Positions 6,873-9,988 of a stretch of 9,988 nucleotides of DNA are shown here, piece by piece (position 1 is the first letter of the stretch; every line of letters starts with the position of its first letter). A model generated the notes under the pieces. It ran no database searches. It was not told the origin of the DNA and was given only the letters and a program-made list of their open reading frames with translations. The stretch covers positions 1 through 9,988 of the forward strand of contig JAIVER010000031.1 in the NCBI GenBank assembly GCA_023864145.1, written 5' to 3'. The position numbers were made by a program, and so were the translations under genes. This DNA comes from Thiohalomonas sp. GTDB lineage: Bacteria; Pseudomonadota; Gammaproteobacteria; GRL18.

Positions 6873-7490
6873 ATGACTGCCTCACAGGTAAGCCTTTTAT
6901 TTAAAGACCGAATTTTAAGCATCCATCCTCTGGATCAACATAATAGTTTTGTGATTGGTAATAGCCCCGATTGTCAAATACAGATTGATAGCCTGGCTGT
7001 TAGTCCCAGGCATGCCAAAATTACTTTCACGGATCAGACTTACTTCATTGAAGAATTGGAGAATGAATCAGATATTCTCATCAATAATAAAAAAATAGAT
7101 TCCAGCGAGCATTTGTCTGATGCTGATCGCATTACTTTAGGCAAACATACTCTGGTTTTTTCTTTTGATGAACGTAATGAGAGGCATGAACAGAGGGAAC
7201 CGGACTTTGTTCCAATTACCAATAATGGTATTGGCTGGATACAATATCTAAATGGTCGCGATATGGGTAAAACCACCCAAATCAAAAAAAACATGAGCAA
7301 TATTAGTGATGATAAGGAAAATAATATCGCCATGATATCCAATCCTTCCGATGGTTTTTATATTTCTTACCTTAAAGGCAAGAAGCCTCCAATGGTTAAT
7401 AATGTAAGTATCGGTGAAAAAAGTACACGACTGGCAAATAATAGCAGAATTTCATTAGCCTCTCAGGAAATTCGATTTTATATTAATTAA
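6873..7490 (+). CDS. FHA-domain protein with a second degenerate FHA-like half
   Basis: FHA domains bind phosphothreonine peptides and often act with Ser/Thr kinases or secretion systems; the partner here is unknown. Counting from ATG 6873 (206 residues), the first FHA domain covers about 6-98. FVIGNSPDCQIQID (26-39) and VSPRHAKI (43-50) give the S/RH phosphopeptide loop. The usual GR at the start of the fold is GN here. The second half (about 115-206) has IGWIQYLNGRDMGKTTQI and a late GFYISYLKGKKPPMVNN...IGEK. It looks like an FHA fold without binding residues, a two-part layout I recall from other gammaproteobacterial proteins. A GTG at 6774 would add 33 residues with no FHA match. ATG 6873 follows a strong promoter and an AAGGA, though at short spacing (3 bases). 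No signal peptide or membrane segment is visible. Confidence 0.8.
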   Translation: MTASQVSLLFKDRILSIHPLDQHNSFVIGNSPDCQIQIDSLAVSPRHAKITFTDQTYFIEELENESDILINNKKIDSSEHLSDADRITLGKHTLVFSFDERNERHEQREPDFVPITNNGIGWIQYLNGRDMGKTTQIKKNMSNISDDKENNIAMISNPSDGFYISYLKGKKPPMVNNVSIGEKSTRLANNSRISLASQEIRFYIN

Positions 7491-7515
7491 TGTTCTCCGT
7501 TTATTCTGCTTTTAA

Positions 7516-7563
7516 CCTCCCCCTTCTTCGCCTAAGGGCGCCTACTTTTGGTAGAAGGAGGAA
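7516..7563 (+). other. Possible structured region after the FHA gene
   Basis: This 48-base C-rich then G-rich stretch can fold as an outer imperfect stem (cctccccctt / gaaggagg) with small inner hairpins cgcc-taag-ggcg and ctac-ttttg-gtag. It has no U-tract. It may be a weak terminator for the FHA gene. Confidence 0.25.
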
Positions 7564-7602
7564 GAAAAGAAACAGCTATTTCCGGCCAGATGAACACTAA
7601 TT

Positions 7603-7631
7603 AGGTAGAGTTGTTCTTTCTTACTCTACCT
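7603..7631. other. Hairpin between convergent FHA gene and kinase pseudogene
   Basis: aggtagag (7603-7610) pairs perfectly with ctctacct (7624-7631) around a 13-base loop. It touches the stop codon of the kinase pseudogene (7631-7633). No U-run follows on either strand, so terminator function is uncertain. Confidence 0.35.
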
Positions 7632-8672
7632 TATCCTGCATTAACTTCGTTCTTTTGTCTAATCGTCAGACTAAATGTACAGGCATTCTTTTCATTAAAG
7701 GTTTTAGTTGAGTTTTCAGTTGATTTAAGAGAGATTGTCCAGCCATAAATCTTACACAGCTGACTAACAATTGCCAAAGCAAGGCGCTGCCACCAGTATT
7801 AATATTTCGAGACTCTTCAAGACGAAAAAACGGCTGAAACACCTGGCTCTGATATTGTGCTGGAATACCCAGGCCTTGATCAATAACACAAATTTTAATA
7901 TTCTCCTGCTCCCTACTCAGGCTAATTTTGACGGGTGAATCTTCTCCATAACGAATGGCATTTTCAAGCAAATTCTGAAATATTCGTTGCACAGCAGTAC
8001 GCGATATCATCGCCTCACAGGCTGGTGACGAATCCCATTCAATAAATTCAAACTCATGTTGATACTTTTTCGTCTCTGATATAATCAACTCTTTTAAATC
8101 AACCATTTCAAGCTTATCAAAGGCTTGTTCACTACTGCTAGCAAGTTCCAATGTCTGACTGATTAATTGATTAATTTCATCTAAATCATTACGAATACCA
8201 TCAATTAATTCATCCTCGCTATTAGCCTCTATTAATTCAAGCGCTAAATGTACTCTTGAAATAGGAGTACGTAAATCACGGGATATCCCTGCCAAAAGAG
8301 TATTACGATTGTCCAATAATTGCTGAACTTTTGGTTCATCTGATTAAAACTTCGGGTCAGTAGAACCAGCTCTTGAGCGCCTGTTTCCTGTAAAGGAGCA
8401 ACTTGCGTACCCTGTCCCATTTGTACTGCTGCCTGAGAGAGTTTTTCCAGTGGTTGTGTCAATCTGCGCACCAAAAAACTACTGGTTAAAAAAATTAATA
8501 CTGCAGCACCAAGCAATAAAAGAAAAATAACCTTAGGAGGATCAGCGCCAATATGGTTATAAGGAAAAGCAATATGTATTAAATGGCTTGATATTGGAAT
8601 TTCTACCCACACCAGATGTTCTGATGTTATATCCTGATAAAGTTTAATCGACTGCTCCAGACGTTCTTCAAC
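7631..8672 (-). pseudogene. EnvZ-type sensor histidine kinase, truncated and frameshifted
   Basis: The intact gene would be an inner-membrane sensor kinase pairing with the OmpR-type regulator remnant at 9111-9239. Surviving parts in order: end of the periplasmic region (EERLEQSIKLYQDI...), second membrane segment VIFLLLLGAAVLIFL, HAMP linker RRLTQPLEKLSQAAVQMGQG, H-box region AGISRDLRTPISRVHLALEL, N-box FQNLLENAIRYGED, G1 box DQGLGIP, F-box PFFRLEES and G2 box GGSGLALAIVSQL (frame-corrected). The defects are: (1) the N-terminus, roughly 100 residues with the first membrane segment, is gone beyond 8672; (2) one base is missing in a T-run at 8329-8332 after NQMNQ; (3) one base is missing near 7784 in the G2 box; (4) the phosphoacceptor His is Arg (codon at 8278-8280). 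With both shifts corrected, the end reads ACTFSLTIRQKNEVNAG and stops at 7631. Confidence 0.85.
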
Positions 8673-8745
8673 CTAAAAAAATAAGTTAACCCTGGCAGCA
8701 AGCAAAATTTAGCATAAACAACCTAAAAGTCTGACTCATTATGTT
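8673..8745. other. Junction DNA between kinase and IS1380-like remnants
   Basis: No coding sequence is recognised. The kinase frame meets an in-frame TAG at 8673-8675, where homology to a kinase also stops. The 73 bases up to the transposase stop probably include the element's outer end. The words caacctaaaa at 8669-8678 and again near 8718 are short repeats that might mark it, but I cannot define the terminal repeat. Confidence 0.3.
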
Positions 8746-9108
8746 CTATGAAGGAGCTGGTAGTCCCACATAATTATCAGAGCCCAGATTAACCTTAAAT
8801 TTCTCCATTGCCTTTGGCAAAATAAAGCTCCAGCACTCATTGTAATTTAACTGCGTCGCAGTTGTTTTAAGCTCATCAAAAAAGTCGACAAGTCGGATGT
8901 ATGCTGATTTTAATGTCGTAATATCACCATGAGTGCTGCTAATAACCATCTTCTTTTGACGACCATGTTCAGTCAATCTGCCAATGCTACTGAGCAATAA
9001 TGGACGACTGGTAATTGCCTCATGGTGTTTGTGTGGAATGAGTAATCGAACAAATAAATTCCACCAGTTACATATCAATACAATCATTCGAGGCATAAAT
9101 TGAGAGCT
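8746..9108 (-). pseudogene. IS1380-like transposase, C-terminal fragment
   Basis: The frame reads SSQFMPRMIVLICNWWNLFV and then HHEAITSRPLLLSSIGRLTE, followed by KMVISSTHGD, and ends with a TAG at 8746. The NWWNLFVRL / EAITSRPLLL / STHG series is what I know from the C-terminal part of DDE transposases of the IS1380 group. Roughly 120 of the usual 400-plus residues remain. The first in-frame ATG (9094-9096) is internal to the family alignment, so this is not a small intact gene. It lies between the response-regulator and kinase remnants, which would normally adjoin. An insertion followed by deletion therefore removed the 3' tip of one gene and the 5' part of the other. The family assignment is from memory of the motifs. 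Confidence 0.7.
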
Positions 9109-9110
9109 CT

Positions 9111-9239
9111 TTATTTTATGGGTATATAATCATTATTGCCTAATTTTTTTCTCAGACGGGTCACTCGAACATCAATACTCCGATCAAAAGGAGAACGCTC
9201 ATAGCCTTTTAAATGATCAATTAACTGACTCTCTGCTTG
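9111..9239 (-). pseudogene. OmpR-family response regulator, C-terminal winged-helix fragment
   Basis: Minus-strand translation gives AESQLIDHLKGYERSPFDRS and then IDVRVTRLRKKLGNNDYI. This is the recognition-helix region of OmpR-type winged-helix DNA-binding domains, closest in feel to the GYERSPFDRSIDVRVTRLR signature of the OmpR branch. About 38 codons are authentic. The expected final strand, with a G-x-GY motif, is replaced by PIK and a stop at 9111-9113, where the IS1380-like fragment begins. On the other side homology stops at 9237-9239, at the end of the IS3-family element, which therefore seems to have inserted into this gene. The receiver domain is absent from the window and may lie beyond the IS3 copy. 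Confidence 0.85.
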
Positions 9240-9988
9240 TACTGGTCAAGTCCAACCGGACACTTTTTTTAGAGAATTTTCATAGTTAATTGGTGACTCA
9301 TCACCATTCGCTGTATGCAGCCTTTCAAGGTTGTAATACCTCATGTAAACTGCGACATCTTTCTTCATATGTTCACGGGTAGGTTGAGCAATTTTAAATA
9401 TCCAGTCGTGCTTGAGACTTCCAAAAAAGCGTTCAACTACGGCATTATCCCAACAAGCTCCAACATCACCCATACTTGCTCGGATCCCATAATCACTTAG
9501 TAATTTTCTGTACCGCTTACTGGTATATTGAGAACCTCGATCACTGTGAAAAACAAGCCAAAAAGGTGGTTGCCTTAAGTTGCAGGCCATGATCATTGCT
9601 TTGCATATCAAGTCTGTTGTCATTCGTTTGCTGACGTACCAGCCTACAATACGGCGCGAGTACAAATCCATTACAACAGCCAAATACATCCAGCCTTCAC
9701 CTGTTTTTAAGTAGGTAATATCTCCGGCCAAAATATGATTAGGCGCAACAGGATCGAAGTTCTGATTAAGCAAATTATCCGCCACCTCATCATTATGATT
9801 TCTTTTAGTGGTTACTTTGTATGCAATGCCTTGAGTGACTTTTAATTTCAACTTTTTCATAAGGTTGCGTACTTTGTAACGACCAATTTGAAAGCCGTCT
9901 TTACGTAATTTTTTCATCATTTCACGGCTACCTAAGCTATTTCGACTTTGCTTAAACAGCTCTTTCATACGACGATACAGGTGCAGCA
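9238..9988 (-). mobile_element. IS3-family insertion sequence, partial (runs off window)
   Basis: The element end lies at or very near 9238, where plus-strand sequence changes from response-regulator code to tgtactggtcaagtccaacc. This begins with the TG dinucleotide typical of IS3 ends, and the same bases read on the minus strand cover the last codons of the transposase. The opposite end, OrfA and any target duplication lie outside the window. The transposase reading frame is intact as far as visible, so this may be the youngest insertion here. Confidence 0.8.
9246..9988 (-). CDS. IS3-family transposase OrfB (DDE), 5' end outside window
   Basis: This is the catalytic subunit of an IS3-family transposase. 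The visible part starts in the HTH_21 region (YRRMKELFKQSRNSLGSREM, then GFQIGRYKVRNLMKK) and continues into the integrase core. The catalytic triad, counted from the internal ATG at 9966-9968, is D83 in AGDITYLKTG, D143 in FHSDRGSQYTS and E179 in NAVVERFFGSLK, with the canonical 35 residues between the second D and E. The end has YNLERLHTANGDESPINYE. The frame stays open past that ATG to the window edge (LHLYRR precedes it), so the real start is outside. IS3 OrfB is usually made as a fusion with OrfA by -1 ribosomal frameshifting. No internal lesion is seen. Confidence 0.93.
   Translation of the reverse strand, partial: LHLYRRMKELFKQSRNSLGSREMMKKLRKDGFQIGRYKVRNLMKKLKLKVTQGIAYKVTTKRNHNDEVADNLLNQNFDPVAPNHILAGDITYLKTGEGWMYLAVVMDLYSRRIVGWYVSKRMTTDLICKAMIMACNLRQPPFWLVFHSDRGSQYTSKRYRKLLSDYGIRASMGDVGACWDNAVVERFFGSLKHDWIFKIAQPTREHMKKDVAVYMRYYNLERLHTANGDESPINYENSLKKVSGWT

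Noticed and set aside
7040..7342. Minus-strand open frame inside the FHA gene
   Set aside because: It is a shadow of the FHA coding frame, with no start signals or known motif.
8320..8340. Programmed ribosomal frameshift in the kinase
   Set aside because: There is no convincing slippery heptamer or downstream structure, a second independent shift exists, and the catalytic histidine is missing. Decay or sequencing error is simpler.
8244..8612. A separate small HAMP-domain protein
   Set aside because: It is the front part of the kinase pseudogene. Its last roughly 30 residues are out-of-frame translation of the H-box region after the one-base deletion at 8329-8332, and its apparent start is internal.

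Overview
The window looks like AT-rich gammaproteobacterial chromosome. The minus-strand order ffh, rpsP, rimM, trmD, rplS, with a ypjD-type membrane gene and a corB/yfjD-type gene diverging from ffh, is a common gammaproteobacterial arrangement. I cannot name the genus. The density of broken insertion sequences and the decayed two-component system suggest a lineage with active mobile elements and relaxed selection on some accessory functions.

Layout. 1-152: window edge with a short repeated hairpin and no securely identified gene. 153-187: near-perfect intrinsic terminator closing the ribosomal operon. 227-2305 (minus): rpsP-rimM-trmD-rplS, two ribosomal proteins plus a 16S maturation factor and the tRNA m1G37 methyltransferase, with a plausible promoter at 2406-2434. 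2587-3963 (minus): ffh, the protein subunit of the signal recognition particle. 3964-4556: divergent intergenic region. It holds candidate ffh and ypjD-like promoters and a 422-bp element with 25-bp terminal inverted repeats. Inside that element are a broken IS630-type transposase tail and a perfect 22-bp-arm hairpin that recurs in part at 67-103. 4557-6662 (plus): ypjD/CcsA-like membrane protein followed by a CNNM/CorB-type protein (DUF21, two CBS domains, CorC_HlyC). 6873-7490 (plus): protein with one FHA domain and one degenerate FHA-like half, with its own promoter just upstream.

7631-9239 (minus) is the wreck of an OmpR/EnvZ-type two-component operon. The response regulator survives only as about 40 codons of its winged-helix end. 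It is cut on one side by an IS3-family element that runs off the window. On the other side lies the tail of an IS1380-like transposase. The sensor kinase lacks its N-terminus, carries two one-base deletions, and has arginine where the phosphorylated histidine should be. It cannot signal as written.

I found no convincing undescribed system. The most informative points are the layered decay of the two-component locus, the composite repeat element between ffh and ypjD, and the corrected start of the FHA gene.
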